A DNA stretch of 64,000 bases from Candidatus Litorirhabdus singularis (lineage in GTDB: Bacteria > Pseudomonadota > Gammaproteobacteria > Pseudomonadales > Halieaceae). Below the pieces are notes generated by a model. That model saw only the letters and a list, made by a program, of their open reading frames with translations. It was not told the DNA's origin and ran no database searches. The stretch lies in assembly GCF_026262625.1 (NCBI RefSeq), contig NZ_SHNN01000001.1, positions 248,001-312,000 of the forward strand. Direction: 5' to 3'. A program made the translations under genes and the position numbers. Below are positions 1 to 10,145 of this stretch, one piece after another (positions within the stretch are counted from its first letter, which is position 1; each line of letters opens with the position of its first letter).

Positions 1-1
1 G

Positions 2-139
2 CTGGGTGGCAACGGCTATATCAATGACTACGCCACTGGCCGTCTACTGCGCGACGCCAAGCTGTATGAGATCGGCGCCGGCACCTCGGAAATTCGCCGT
101 ATGCTGATTGGCCGTGAATTGTTCAAGGAAACCGCGTGA
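2..139 (+). CDS. liuA: Isovaleryl-CoA dehydrogenase, C-terminal end only
   Basis: Only the last 45 codons are in the window; the gene begins upstream. The readable end contains [22 protein letters not shown] and [11 protein letters not shown], the C-terminal signature of acyl-CoA dehydrogenases, and the GYIND...[15 protein letters not shown] form is that of isovaleryl-CoA dehydrogenase. The enzyme oxidises isovaleryl-CoA to 3-methylcrotonyl-CoA with FAD, the step before the carboxylase encoded next. Eleven bases separate it from liuB, in keeping with one liu operon. The catalytic glutamate lies outside the window. Confidence 0.88.
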   Translation: MGGNGYINDYATGRLLRDAKLYEIGAGTSEIRRMLIGRELFKETA

Positions 140-149
140 GGCAACCGCA

Positions 150-1757
<1,608 letters not shown>

Positions 1758-1762
1758 TCGTC

Positions 1763-2560
1763 ATGACCGACAGTAGTGTAAGTATCACCACCGACGAGCG
1801 CGGCGTGGCCATCGTGCAGCTTAACCGCGCCGCCAAGCACAATGCCTTCGACGACGAGGTTATCGCCGAGCTGGACATCGCCTTTGAGGCCATTGCCGCC
1901 CAACAAGATCTGCGCGCGGTGGTACTAGCCTCCGCCGGCAAGAGTTTTTCCGCCGGCGCCGATCTCGGCTGGATGCAACGCATGGCCAACTACAGCCATG
2001 AAGAGAATCTGCAGGACGCCCGCGCCTTAGCTGAGATGTTACGCAAACTCAAGCATCTGCCTCAACCCACCCTGGCCCGGGTGCAAGGCGCCAGCTATGG
2101 CGGCGGTGTCGGGCTGGTCAGCTGCTGTGACCTGGCCATCGGCACACCCCACGCCAGCTTTTGCCTGTCAGAGGTCAAAATTGGACTGCTGCCAGCAACC
2201 ATTGCCCCCTACGTCATTGCCGCCATCGGTCAGCGCGCTACCTTGCGCTACTCAGTGACCGCTGAAGTCATGAGCGCTGCCACCGCACTGGAGCTGGGTT
2301 TGCTCAGCAGTGTAGTGGCAGCGGAGGAATTGGACGCCGCTGTAGAGGCCATGCTCGATTCTCTGCTGGCCAACGGCCCCGCCGCCATGCAGGCCGCCAA
2401 GCAACTGATGAATGAGCTCGCTGGCCGCGCCATAGACGCCGACCTGATAGAAACCACCTGTAAGGCCATCGCCGATATTCGCGTATCGGCCGAGGGGCAA
2501 GATGGTTTGCAGGCTTTTTTGAATAAACAAACACCGAACTGGAGACAGGATCGTGTTTAA
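1763..2560 (+). CDS. liuC: Methylglutaconyl-CoA hydratase (enoyl-CoA hydratase family)
   Basis: Crotonase-fold protein of 265 residues, usual length for the family. It would hydrate 3-methylglutaconyl-CoA to 3-hydroxy-3-methylglutaryl-CoA. The CoA/oxyanion-hole motif SAGADLGWM sits near residue 70 and the second glycine-rich loop GASYGGGVGLVSCCDLAI near residue 115. It starts 5 bp after liuB and its last 8 bases overlap liuD, so translational coupling is likely. Family membership is clear; the substrate is inferred from its place between the two methylcrotonyl-CoA carboxylase subunits. Confidence 0.92.
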   Translation: MTDSSVSITTDERGVAIVQLNRAAKHNAFDDEVIAELDIAFEAIAAQQDLRAVVLASAGKSFSAGADLGWMQRMANYSHEENLQDARALAEMLRKLKHLPQPTLARVQGASYGGGVGLVSCCDLAIGTPHASFCLSEVKIGLLPATIAPYVIAAIGQRATLRYSVTAEVMSAATALELGLLSSVVAAEELDAAVEAMLDSLLANGPAAMQAAKQLMNELAGRAIDADLIETTCKAIADIRVSAEGQDGLQAFLNKQTPNWRQDRV

Positions 2561-4565
2561 AAAAATACTCATCGCCAATCGCGGCGAAATCGCTTGCCGG
2601 GTCATGCGCACTGCGCACCGCCTGGGCATTGCCACCGTAGCCGTTTATTCCGATGCTGACGCCAACGCCTTGCACGTGACGATGGCCGATGAAGCAGTGC
2701 ACATTGGGCCGGCTCCAGCGCGCGAGTCCTATTTATGTGCAGACAAGGTCATCGCCGCTGCCCAGCGCACTGGCGCCGAGGCGATTCACCCCGGCTATGG
2801 CTTTTTGTCAGAGAACGCGGATTTTTGCCGTGCCTGCGCCCAGGCCAATATTGTTTTCATTGGGCCACCCACCGCCGCTATTGAGGCTATGGGTTCAAAG
2901 TCGGCCGCCAAAACTATTATGGCAAAAGCACAAGTGCCACTGGTGCCCGGCTACCACGGCGACGATCAGTCGCCAGCACTGCTCAAACAGGCCGCCGAGG
3001 ACATGGGCTACCCGGTGCTGCTCAAGGCAGTCGCCGGTGGCGGCGGCAAAGGTATGCGTCAGGTCTGGTCAGCCGATCAATTTGACGAAGAGCTAGCGGC
3101 TGCGCAGCGCGAGTCACTGAGCAGCTTCGGCAACAGCGACATGCTGGTAGAGAAGTACCTGACCCAGCCGCGACACGTGGAAATTCAAGTATTTTGCGAC
3201 AGCCACGGCGGCGGCATTTACCTGGCCGAACGTGACTGCTCGGTGCAGCGACGCCACCAGAAGGTCATTGAGGAAGCGCCGGCACCGAACCTGCCGGCAT
3301 CACTGCGCGTGGCCATGGGTGAGGCCGCCGTGCAGGCCGCCAGCGCCATCGACTACTGCGGCGCAGGTACCGTCGAGTTCTTGCTGGATACCGACGGCTC
3401 CTTTTATTTTATGGAAATGAACACCCGCCTGCAGGTGGAACACCCGGTCACTGAAATGGTTACCGGCCTGGATCTGGTGGAATGGCAACTGCGCATTGCC
3501 GCCGGTGAGCCGCTGCCACTGCAACAGGCCCAGGTGCAGGTCAACGGCCACGCCTTTGAAGCACGCATTTATGCCGAGGACCCGGCGCAGGACTTTATGC
3601 CTGCCACCGGTTTATTGGGCTTTCTGCAAACCCCGGTCGAGACCGATGTGGTGCGCGTGGACACCGGCGTGCGCCAGGGCGACGAAGTCAGTATTTACTA
3701 CGACCCCATGATCGCCAAGCTAATAGTCTGGGGTGAAAACCGTCAGCAGGCACTGCAACGCCTGGCACTGGCCTTGACCCAATACCGTATCGCCGGACTC
3801 ACGACCAATATCGATTTCTTATACAACCTGGCCACCAGCGCACCGTTTCAGGCCATAGAGCTGGATACCGGCTTTATCGAACGCCACCAGACCTTGCTGT
3901 TACAACCGCCTGCCGGTGACCCGGAAGAACAGCTGGGGCTGGCTGCGCTTTACATCCTGCTGGACCGCGAACGCGTTGCTCAGGCAAGTGCCAACCAGAG
4001 CGCCGACCCCAGTTCACCGTGGCACAGTACCGGTGGCTGGCGCATGAACGAGCCACATCTGCAGGCACTGGCACTGACTTATGCCGGTGAGACCTGGCTG
4101 ATCAGCGCCGAACAAGTGCGCAACAGCAGCGGTAGCAGCTATAACCTGAGTTTCGAAAGCGGCAATCGTCTCAACGTCAGCGGCCAACTCAACGGCGATG
4201 AGCTCAGTGCCAATAGCGACGGCTTCAAACAGAAATTGGTGGTTGCGGAGCACGACGGTCTATTTTCAGCCTACGGCAGCAGCGGCGCCTTTCAGTTTGC
4301 AACCGCACTGCCAGACACCGGCGAAGCTGATGCCGGTGGCCCAGGCGGTAACCCGCGCGCACCCATGAACGGCCGCATTGTCGCTCTGCTAGCAGAAGTG
4401 GGCAGCGCGGTGGCAGCAGATGCTCCGCTGCTGGTGATGGAAGCCATGAAAATGGAATACACCATTCGCGCCAGCAGCGCCGGCAGCGTAACCGCGTTTT
4501 ACTACCAACCCGGTGAACTGGTCGATGGCGCCGCCGAACTGCTCAACTTCGAGCCAGAGGCATAG
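2553..4565 (+). CDS. liuD: Methylcrotonyl-CoA carboxylase, biotin carboxylase/carrier (alpha) subunit
   Basis: The 670-residue protein has an N-terminal biotin carboxylase ([16 protein letters not shown], the ATP-grasp glycine loop [11 protein letters not shown], and [13 protein letters not shown] near residue 290) and a C-terminal biotin carrier domain with the EAMKMEY motif; Lys633 is the expected biotinylation site. It uses ATP and bicarbonate to carboxylate biotin, which LiuB then uses. Translation starts at a GTG 11 bases after a GGAGACAGG ribosome site and overlaps liuC by 8 bases. The linker between the two domains is the variable part seen in methylcrotonyl- and propionyl-CoA carboxylases; operon context selects methylcrotonyl-CoA. 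Confidence 0.95.
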   Translation: MFKKILIANRGEIACRVMRTAHRLGIATVAVYSDADANALHVTMADEAVHIGPAPARESYLCADKVIAAAQRTGAEAIHPGYGFLSENADFCRACAQANIVFIGPPTAAIEAMGSKSAAKTIMAKAQVPLVPGYHGDDQSPALLKQAAEDMGYPVLLKAVAGGGGKGMRQVWSADQFDEELAAAQRESLSSFGNSDMLVEKYLTQPRHVEIQVFCDSHGGGIYLAERDCSVQRRHQKVIEEAPAPNLPASLRVAMGEAAVQAASAIDYCGAGTVEFLLDTDGSFYFMEMNTRLQVEHPVTEMVTGLDLVEWQLRIAAGEPLPLQQAQVQVNGHAFEARIYAEDPAQDFMPATGLLGFLQTPVETDVVRVDTGVRQGDEVSIYYDPMIAKLIVWGENRQQALQRLALALTQYRIAGLTTNIDFLYNLATSAPFQAIELDTGFIERHQTLLLQPPAGDPEEQLGLAALYILLDRERVAQASANQSADPSSPWHSTGGWRMNEPHLQALALTYAGETWLISAEQVRNSSGSSYNLSFESGNRLNVSGQLNGDELSANSDGFKQKLVVAEHDGLFSAYGSSGAFQFATALPDTGEADAGGPGGNPRAPMNGRIVALLAEVGSAVAADAPLLVMEAMKMEYTIRASSAGSVTAFYYQPGELVDGAAELLNFEPEA

Positions 4566-4569
4566 GTCT

Positions 4570-5481
4570 GTGCATCACTCATTACCAGACAAGGTACGGA
4601 TTGTAGAAGTGGGCGCGCGCGATGGCCTGCAGAATGAACAAGCCACTGTTCCCGTGCCAGTGCGCATTGAACTGATCCAACAGCTGGCGGACGCCGGTTT
4701 GAGTGCCATTGAAGCCGGCAGCTTTGTTAACCCCAAGTGGATTCCGCAAATGGCGGCCAGCGAGGACGTCTTCGCCGGCCTGCAGAAACGACCGAACACA
4801 CAATACGCCGCCCTCACCCCCAATCTGCAAGGTTTTGAGCGGGCGCTGGCGGCAGGCGCTGATGAGGTCGCCGTGTTCGCTGCAGCCTCCGAGGCCTTCA
4901 GCCAAAAGAACATCAACTGCTCTATCAGTGAGAGCCTGAAAAGATTCGAACCGGTGATGATTGCCGCAGCCAAGGCCGGCATTCCGGTGCGAGGCTACAC
5001 CTCCTGCGTGCTGGGCTGTCCCTATGAGGGCGAGTCGGATCCGCAAATTGTACTGCAGGTTACCCGCGCCCTGCTCGATATGGGCTGCTACGAAGTCTCG
5101 CTGGGCGACACCATCGGCACCGGCACAGCCGGCTCCATGACTACGCTGCTGGAGGTGCTGCTAGCAGAACTACCCGCCGCCAGTTTGGCCGTGCACTGCC
5201 ACGACACCTATGGCCAGGCACTGGCCAATATTCTGGTGGCACTGCAACTGGGCATTGCGACAGTGGACGCTTCGGTCGCCGGCCTCGGTGGCTGTCCCTA
5301 TGCTAAAGGCGCGACCGGGAATGTGGCGACAGAAGACGTGGTTTACCTATTGCAGGGCCTGGGTATCGACTGTGGAGTGGACCTCGAGCGCTTGATTGCT
5401 GCCGGACAATTTATTTCTCAGCACCTGCAGCGCAGTAATCAGTCACGGGTCGCTCAAGCGCTGCTGAATCGGGCCGGATAA
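4570..5481 (+). CDS. liuE: Hydroxymethylglutaryl-CoA lyase
   Basis: Cleaves 3-hydroxy-3-methylglutaryl-CoA to acetyl-CoA and acetoacetate, the last step of the leucine route built by the preceding genes. The TIM-barrel protein of 303 residues opens with [15 protein letters not shown] (metal-binding Asp) and carries the C-terminal loop [16 protein letters not shown] with the catalytic cysteine typical of HMG-CoA lyases. I chose the GTG at 4570, four bases after the liuD stop with AGAGG upstream, over an in-frame ATG at 4513 lying inside liuD. It is the last gene of the operon; no clear hairpin terminator follows. Confidence 0.93.
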   Translation: MHHSLPDKVRIVEVGARDGLQNEQATVPVPVRIELIQQLADAGLSAIEAGSFVNPKWIPQMAASEDVFAGLQKRPNTQYAALTPNLQGFERALAAGADEVAVFAAASEAFSQKNINCSISESLKRFEPVMIAAAKAGIPVRGYTSCVLGCPYEGESDPQIVLQVTRALLDMGCYEVSLGDTIGTGTAGSMTTLLEVLLAELPAASLAVHCHDTYGQALANILVALQLGIATVDASVAGLGGCPYAKGATGNVATEDVVYLLQGLGIDCGVDLERLIAAGQFISQHLQRSNQSRVAQALLNRAG

Positions 5482-5585
5482 GACGGTAAACAAGCAAAAA
5501 TTGCGGCGCCGACAAGAATGATCAAAATGCTCCGCAGGGCCCGTAAAATGGCGGCCTCGCCCGAAAAAACCCTACCTTGACGCAA

Positions 5586-5612
5586 AGTGTGACCAAGTTC
5601 CGGTTAGTGTCA
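5586..5612 (+). promoter_or_regulatory. Possible activator (UAS) site upstream of the sigma-54 promoter
   Basis: Two copies of AGTGTNA, at 5586-5592 and 5606-5612, lie exactly 20 bp apart, about two helical turns, roughly 80-100 bp upstream of the -24 element of the PEP-CTERM gene. Sigma-54 promoters need an upstream-bound activator, so the spacing and distance are suggestive. The motif has no independent support and could be chance. Confidence 0.25.
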
Positions 5613-5687
5613 GCTATTTTTACAGAGCCCTTTAACCAGCATGGGTAAATGCTCGATCAACCGCGTCTTTGCTGGTTTCTCCATTAT

Positions 5688-5703
5688 TGGCACGCTAGTT
5701 GCT
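5688..5703 (+). promoter_or_regulatory. Sigma-54 (-24/-12) promoter of the PEP-CTERM gene
   Basis: The sequence TGGCACG-CTAG-TTGCT matches the sigma-54 consensus TGGCACG-N4-TTGCW at every defined position. The invariant GG (5689-5690) and GC (5701-5702) are separated by 10 bases as required. Transcription would start near 5713-5715, giving a leader of about 35 bases before the ATG at 5750. It sits alone upstream of a single gene, so this gene probably answers to RpoN plus an enhancer-binding activator encoded elsewhere. Confidence 0.8.
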
Positions 5704-5749
5704 ACATCTCTATCACTTAATGAAAAATAGCACTTATTGGAGCAGGACG

Positions 5750-6283
5750 ATGAAAAAATTAAAGACATTGATGGCAGGTTTGGCGATCGCCGTAAGCGCC
5801 ACCACCGCACAGGCGGGCTTGCTAATCGTAGACATTGCTGGCTGGGGGACTGGCCCCGCTGATCCCAACTCTGCTCAGTATAACCTTGGTGTTGGTACCC
5901 TGATAACCGGGGCGTCCTACGAGGGTCTCGCGTTTGAATCCAGCGATAACGCCTACAACGATGAGCTATTGCTTTCACTCAACGACAGCAGTGCTTATGT
6001 ATCATTTTGGGATGTCAATGTTGCAGGTACTGGAAACGTCCAGGGGCCGTTCGGTCAAGTAAGCGCACCCTTCGCCAACCCCGGATATTTGGGCGGGCCC
6101 TTCACCCTTACTACTGGCCTCCTGTGGGTGGAAGTGTACACAGAGGGTGATGCCAGCCTCCAGTCCATAAGTGAAGGTTTCCTCAACATCCAGTACGAGA
6201 CTGCACAGGTTCCGGTTCCCGCTACCCTGGCCCTGTTTGGTCTCGGCTTACTCGGCCTCGGCTTCTCACGCCGCAAAGCCTGA
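5750..6283 (+). CDS. PEP-CTERM sorting-domain protein, exported
   Basis: The 177-residue protein begins with a Sec signal peptide (MKKLKTLMAGLAIAVSATTAQA) and ends with a PEP-CTERM-type sorting signal: VPVPATL, a hydrophobic stretch ALFGLGLLGLGF, then SRRKA. Such tails are recognised by exosortase/EpsH and the proteins are processed and delivered to the cell surface, often with exopolysaccharide. Here the usual PEP is VPVP, a common variant. The middle is Gly/Asn/Ser/Thr-rich, predicted beta, without cysteine, and I recognise no domain. The ATG at 5750 is preferred over upstream starts because it gives the signal peptide, has GGAG before it and lies downstream of the sigma-54 promoter. No exosortase gene is in the window. 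Confidence 0.88.
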   Translation: MKKLKTLMAGLAIAVSATTAQAGLLIVDIAGWGTGPADPNSAQYNLGVGTLITGASYEGLAFESSDNAYNDELLLSLNDSSAYVSFWDVNVAGTGNVQGPFGQVSAPFANPGYLGGPFTLTTGLLWVEVYTEGDASLQSISEGFLNIQYETAQVPVPATLALFGLGLLGLGFSRRKA

Positions 6284-6302
6284 TCTTAACCGCTCTACTT
6301 CT

Positions 6303-6327
6303 AAAGCCCGCTTCGGCGGGCTTTTTT
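6303..6327 (+). terminator. Rho-independent terminator with UUCG tetraloop
   Basis: A perfect 9-bp stem (AAAGCCCGC at 6303-6311 with GCGGGCTTT at 6316-6324) closes a C(UUCG)G loop and runs into six T residues (6322-6327). It begins 20 bp after the PEP-CTERM stop codon and closes a one-gene transcription unit. Confidence 0.92.
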
Positions 6328-6373
6328 GTGGGTACCTGTTACGCCGCCAGCGCTGGCGCAAAAGCCATGACCT

Positions 6374-6766
6374 GTGTACATTCCCCTTCTTAAGTCGTTA
6401 CCCATAGAGACCCCGGTGCCAGTAGCCGCTACCCGCCGCGCACGTGACCTCGCCGCCGCCCTGATGCTCTGTGGCGGCGTACTTAATATCGCCCAGCTGT
6501 GGCTGTTCCCGCTGGGCGGCACCACCATAGTCGCATCCGTCTTTGGCCTGATGTACCTGCTGGTTTTTTTAGGACTAGCCGGACAATCGCGGTTTACGCT
6601 GTGGTTGGCGGTGCTGATTCCAGGACTCGGCGTGGTGGCGGGCGTTGCCCGCTACGTGTCACCGGCCCCTGCCGAAATCGCGCTGGTCAATGTTGCCCTG
6701 AACCTGACGGTGATCATTATTTGCGCCGGCATTTTAATACGCACGCGTCATGTGCAGATGGACTAG
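6374..6766 (+). CDS. Hypothetical four-helix membrane protein
   Basis: I do not recognise this 130-residue protein. About four hydrophobic helices can be seen, near residues 26-47, 52-71, 73-91 and 102-122, separated by short loops, with a basic C-terminus (RTRHVQMD), so it is an inner-membrane protein. The start is uncertain: GTG at 6374 gives the longest frame, but a GTG at 6416 would drop only the hydrophilic leader. It ends three bases before the glutaminyl cyclase gene, so the two are probably cotranscribed. Confidence 0.6.
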   Translation: MYIPLLKSLPIETPVPVAATRRARDLAAALMLCGGVLNIAQLWLFPLGGTTIVASVFGLMYLLVFLGLAGQSRFTLWLAVLIPGLGVVAGVARYVSPAPAEIALVNVALNLTVIIICAGILIRTRHVQMD

Positions 6767-6769
6767 GCC

Positions 6770-7585
6770 TTGAGTTTCGCCCGCTACCACGCGGCGCTGA
6801 GCGGCCTGTATCTGGCGCTACTGCTGGCATCCGGCACAGTAACCGGCGCCGACAAAGTCGTCACCTACCGCTACGACATCGTTGCCAGCTACCCTCACGA
6901 TCGCGGCGCGTTTACCCAAGGCCTGCTGTTCAGCAAGGGTAAGCTCTATGAAAGCACCGGCAAATACGGCAGTTCCAGCTTGCGCGAAGTCGAGCTGGCC
7001 AGTGGCCTGGTTTTACGCCGACAACTGCTGGCGCAGAAGGACTTTGGCGAGGGCTTGGCGCTGATAGACAAGACCCTGGTGCAACTCACCTGGACCAGCG
7101 GCCACGGCTACCTGTGGGACATAGACAGCTTCGAACCACGCGGCAAGATGCCCTTACTTTATAACAAACCGAGCCGCGGCAAAGATCCACAGCCCTGGGG
7201 ACTGTGTTTCGACGGCGAACGCCTGATTTTGAGTGATGGCAGCGAGCATTTGTTCATGCTGGACCCGCATTCCTTTCAACCACTGGGAAAAACCACAGTC
7301 ACCCTGCGTGGCCGACCCCTGCGGCGACTCAATGAGCTGGAATGCATCGATGGCAAGGTCTACGCCAATATCTGGTATAGCGATCAGATCGCCATCATCA
7401 ATCCCGATACGGGTCAGGTGGAGGGGCTGGTCGATCTCTCCACCCTCTATCCACTCCAGCGGCGGCGGTCGCGACACGATGTACTCAATGGCATCGCCTG
7501 GGACTCTGCAGAAAAACGCCTGTTTATTACTGGTAAGCATTGGCCGAAACTGTACCATATAGAATTGCGAGCACCCGCTGACTAA
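6770..7585 (+). CDS. Glutaminyl-peptide cyclotransferase, exported
   Basis: The bacterial/plant-type glutamine cyclotransferase is a beta-propeller that converts N-terminal glutamine of peptides to pyroglutamate. The 271-residue protein has a signal peptide (through about residue 27, ASGTVTGA) and the family landmarks FTQGLLF, LYESTGKYG, FGEGLAL, VQLTW, PWGLCFDG, LNELECIDGKVYANIW and the C-terminal LNGIAWD...LFITGKHWPKLY. It probably acts in the periplasm. The frame opens with TTG at 6770, the only start that keeps the signal peptide. Two bases separate its stop from the antiporter gene. The natural substrate is unknown. Confidence 0.85.
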   Translation: MSFARYHAALSGLYLALLLASGTVTGADKVVTYRYDIVASYPHDRGAFTQGLLFSKGKLYESTGKYGSSSLREVELASGLVLRRQLLAQKDFGEGLALIDKTLVQLTWTSGHGYLWDIDSFEPRGKMPLLYNKPSRGKDPQPWGLCFDGERLILSDGSEHLFMLDPHSFQPLGKTTVTLRGRPLRRLNELECIDGKVYANIWYSDQIAIINPDTGQVEGLVDLSTLYPLQRRRSRHDVLNGIAWDSAEKRLFITGKHWPKLYHIELRAPAD

Positions 7586-7587
7586 CT

Positions 7588-9219
7588 ATGCTTGATCCAG
7601 CCATTATCCTCTGCGCCCTGATTTCCGGCTTGCTGATGCGCGCACTCGGCCAACCCGCCTTACTCGGCTATCTCGCCGCCGGTTTCGTGTTGCATGAAAT
7701 GGGCATCCAGGGTGAGTCGATGTTGACGGCGATCTCCGAAATCGGCATCACCCTACTGCTGTTCAGTATTGGCCTCAAACTGAATCCGCGCGACCTGCTC
7801 CAAACACGCGTCTGGGGCACCGCGGTCATTCACATGGCCGCTCTGCAATGCCTGTTTGCCGGAATGATCTGGCTCTGCGGACAAGCCCTGCCGCAGCTGG
7901 GGTTGGACCTAACCGGCACGCTGATTCTGGCTTTTGCCCTGACCTTTTCCAGCACGGTATTTGTGATTCAGGTACTACAGGAACGCGGTGAAATGGCGTC
8001 GCGTCACGCCAAGCTTGCCATTGGCATACTGATTATTCAGGATATCGCCGCGGTGGTGTTTCTGGGTTTCTCCGCGGGCAAAGTACCGCAGCTGAGCGCG
8101 CTGTTATTGCTACTGCTATTCCCGGCTCGACCGCTGATCATTCGCCTGCTGAGCCTGGCCGGGCACGGCGAGCTGTTCACGCTGTGCGGCCTGGCCATGG
8201 CCATATTGGGCGCGCAGATGTTTGAACTGGTAGGCATCAAGGGCGACCTCGGCGCACTCGTACTCGGCACTATTCTGGCTGGCGACCAGAAAGCCAAAGA
8301 GCTGGCCAAGAATCTGCTGTATTTCAAAGATCTGTTCCTGGTGGGATTTTTCCTCAGCATCGGCCTTTCCGGCTGGCCCGATCCGACCTTACTGTGGTTG
8401 GCAATAGCGCTGGGCCTACTCGCGCTACTAAAACCGCCCCTGTATTTCCTGTTGATGACGCGCTTTCACACCCCGCCACGCACCGCAGTGCTGAGTTCTC
8501 TGGCCCTGTCCAATTACAGCGAATTCGGCCTGATCGTGGTCGCAGTCGCAGCCACAGCCGGCTGGCTAGACCCCCAATGGACCGCGGCGCTGTCCATTAC
8601 CATAGCTGTGTCCTTTGTACTCTCGACTCCCTTCAACACACACGCCCACGCGCTTTACCAGCGTTGGCGCAAATCGCTGACGAAACACCAGAGCGCAAAC
8701 CTTCGCGCCAGTATGACGCCTCTCAACAACACCCGCATTCTGGTGCTGGGGATGGGCAACATCGGCACCGGCGCCTATAACGCCATGATGGAACGCCACG
8801 GCAGCTGTGTGGTCGGCGTCGATGACAACGACCAGAAACTCCAGCAGCATCTGGCCGACGGCCGCCGCGTGGTCGCGGCTGACGCCAGTGACCCTGACTT
8901 TTGGGGCCGGATAGACAAAGCCAACCTGGAACTGGTGATGATGGCGCTGACCAACCATGCGGAAAACAAACTGGTGGGCAAGCTGCTGCGCGAACTCGGC
9001 TATACCGGCCCTATCACTGCAGTGGTGCGGTTTGCTGAAGAAACCAAGGAGTTAGAGGAACAGGGTATATCAACCTTTAACCTGTTCGCAGAAGCGGGCT
9101 CCGGCTTTGCCGGTCATGCTGACGCACAATTGCCCGACGCGGAAGCCGATCCAGCAGGTACCAGGGAAGGCACCGACCTGAGGCAGAACTTCCCACGTCC
9201 TGACGTCACAAAAAACTAG
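7588..9219 (+). CDS. Cation:proton antiporter, KefB/YbaL type, with TrkA-N domain
   Basis: Inner-membrane CPA2-family exchanger of 543 residues. The first 370 or so residues form about twelve hydrophobic helices (GYLAAGFVLHEMGI near residue 30; FALTFSSTVFVIQVLQERGE near 115), followed by a cytoplasmic RCK/TrkA-N domain with the nucleotide-binding loop ILVLGMGNIGTGAYNAM near residue 385 and a downstream acidic residue in VVGVDDND. It resembles YbaL/KefB proteins that move K+ or Na+ against protons. The last 40 residues are hydrophilic and variable. Start ATG at 7588 follows the cyclotransferase by two bases. The transported ion cannot be told from sequence. Confidence 0.88.
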   Translation: MLDPAIILCALISGLLMRALGQPALLGYLAAGFVLHEMGIQGESMLTAISEIGITLLLFSIGLKLNPRDLLQTRVWGTAVIHMAALQCLFAGMIWLCGQALPQLGLDLTGTLILAFALTFSSTVFVIQVLQERGEMASRHAKLAIGILIIQDIAAVVFLGFSAGKVPQLSALLLLLLFPARPLIIRLLSLAGHGELFTLCGLAMAILGAQMFELVGIKGDLGALVLGTILAGDQKAKELAKNLLYFKDLFLVGFFLSIGLSGWPDPTLLWLAIALGLLALLKPPLYFLLMTRFHTPPRTAVLSSLALSNYSEFGLIVVAVAATAGWLDPQWTAALSITIAVSFVLSTPFNTHAHALYQRWRKSLTKHQSANLRASMTPLNNTRILVLGMGNIGTGAYNAMMERHGSCVVGVDDNDQKLQQHLADGRRVVAADASDPDFWGRIDKANLELVMMALTNHAENKLVGKLLRELGYTGPITAVVRFAEETKELEEQGISTFNLFAEAGSGFAGHADAQLPDAEADPAGTREGTDLRQNFPRPDVTKN

Positions 9220-9246
9220 TACAACGTCCGTCCACGGAGACCCGTA

Positions 9247-9948
9247 ATGAAAAAAATTGTATTCCTGTTCGTCCTCGCCTTGCTGAGCAGCGTCGGCGTA
9301 ATCGGCTATTCCATCGCCACCGGCATGCAAAAAGCCGCCAGTGATGACCCACGGGTCTGGGAGGATGATATTGCCGCTCTGGAGTCCAGCTGGGCCGATG
9401 CGCCCACAGGCGGCATTGTCTTTGTCGGCAGCAGTTCCATTAGACTGTGGCACACACTGGAAGCCGACATGGCTCCGCTGCCGGTGATACAGCAGGGATT
9501 CGGCGGTGCCAGAGTCAATGATGTGGCGCACTACCTGGAGCGTCTGGTATTGGCCTACGAACCCGCTAGCGTGGTCATCTTTATCGGCACCAATGACATC
9601 AATGTCAGCGACAACCCCGCCAGCGCTGTGCCTATCATTAGCAGCACCGTGGAAAACATCGTCGATCGCATTCTGCTGCAGGACGCTAACACGCAGATCT
9701 ACTATATCGCTATCACCCCCACTATCATGTCCTGGGACAAATGGACTGAAGTGCAGGCGGCCAACGCCGCGGTGCGGGCAATGTGCCAAATAGGCAGCCG
9801 CTGCGAATTCATCGCCACTGCCGATTTATTCCTCGACGCAGCGGGTGAACCCAACAAGAAGCTGTATCAGTTTGATGGGCTGCACCTGAGTACAGAAGGT
9901 TACGAGCTGTGGACCAGGCGTATCAAACCCCTATTAGAGATGCGCTAG
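9247..9948 (+). CDS. SGNH/GDSL-family hydrolase, membrane-anchored or exported
   Basis: Esterase-like protein of 233 residues. It has an N-terminal hydrophobic segment (residues 4-22), then the SGNH blocks: block I with nucleophile serine FVGSSSIRLW, block II GFGGARVND (Gly), block III FIGTNDINV (Asn), and block V DGLHLSTEGY with the Asp-x-x-His pair. A GGAGACCC-type site precedes the ATG. This subgroup acts on acyl or acetyl esters outside the cytoplasm; the substrate is unknown. Its stop codon overlaps the end of the convergent Pmp3-like gene by four bases. Confidence 0.85.
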   Translation: MKKIVFLFVLALLSSVGVIGYSIATGMQKAASDDPRVWEDDIAALESSWADAPTGGIVFVGSSSIRLWHTLEADMAPLPVIQQGFGGARVNDVAHYLERLVLAYEPASVVIFIGTNDINVSDNPASAVPIISSTVENIVDRILLQDANTQIYYIAITPTIMSWDKWTEVQAANAAVRAMCQIGSRCEFIATADLFLDAAGEPNKKLYQFDGLHLSTEGYELWTRRIKPLLEMR

Positions 9949-10133
9949 TCGCGCATCGCCTCGGAAATCTTTTTGTCTGTCTTGTACTGACTGAGCGCAT
10001 AGACGGACCAGATAGCTGCCGGTATCCAACCGATCAAGGAAATCTGCAGCAGCAGACAGATGATGCCGGCAAAAGGCCGGCCGATAGTGAAAAACTGCAA
10101 CCAGGGCAGTAACAGGGCGAGTAACAGACGCAT
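9945..10133 (-). CDS. Pmp3/YqaE-like small membrane protein
   Basis: The 62-residue protein is almost entirely two hydrophobic helices (residues 2-17 and 22-46) with a charged tail (YKTDKKISEAMRD). The order MRLLLALLLPWLQFF...GIICLLLQISLIGWIPAAIWSVYAL follows the YqaE/Pmp3 plan, whose members are small stress-linked membrane proteins. Similarity is by pattern, not by catalytic residues. It lies 12 bp downstream of the DUF2959 lipoprotein gene on the same strand and is probably cotranscribed with it. Confidence 0.7.
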   Translation of the reverse strand: MRLLLALLLPWLQFFTIGRPFAGIICLLLQISLIGWIPAAIWSVYALSQYKTDKKISEAMRD

Positions 10134-10145
10134 AAATATTCCTTA

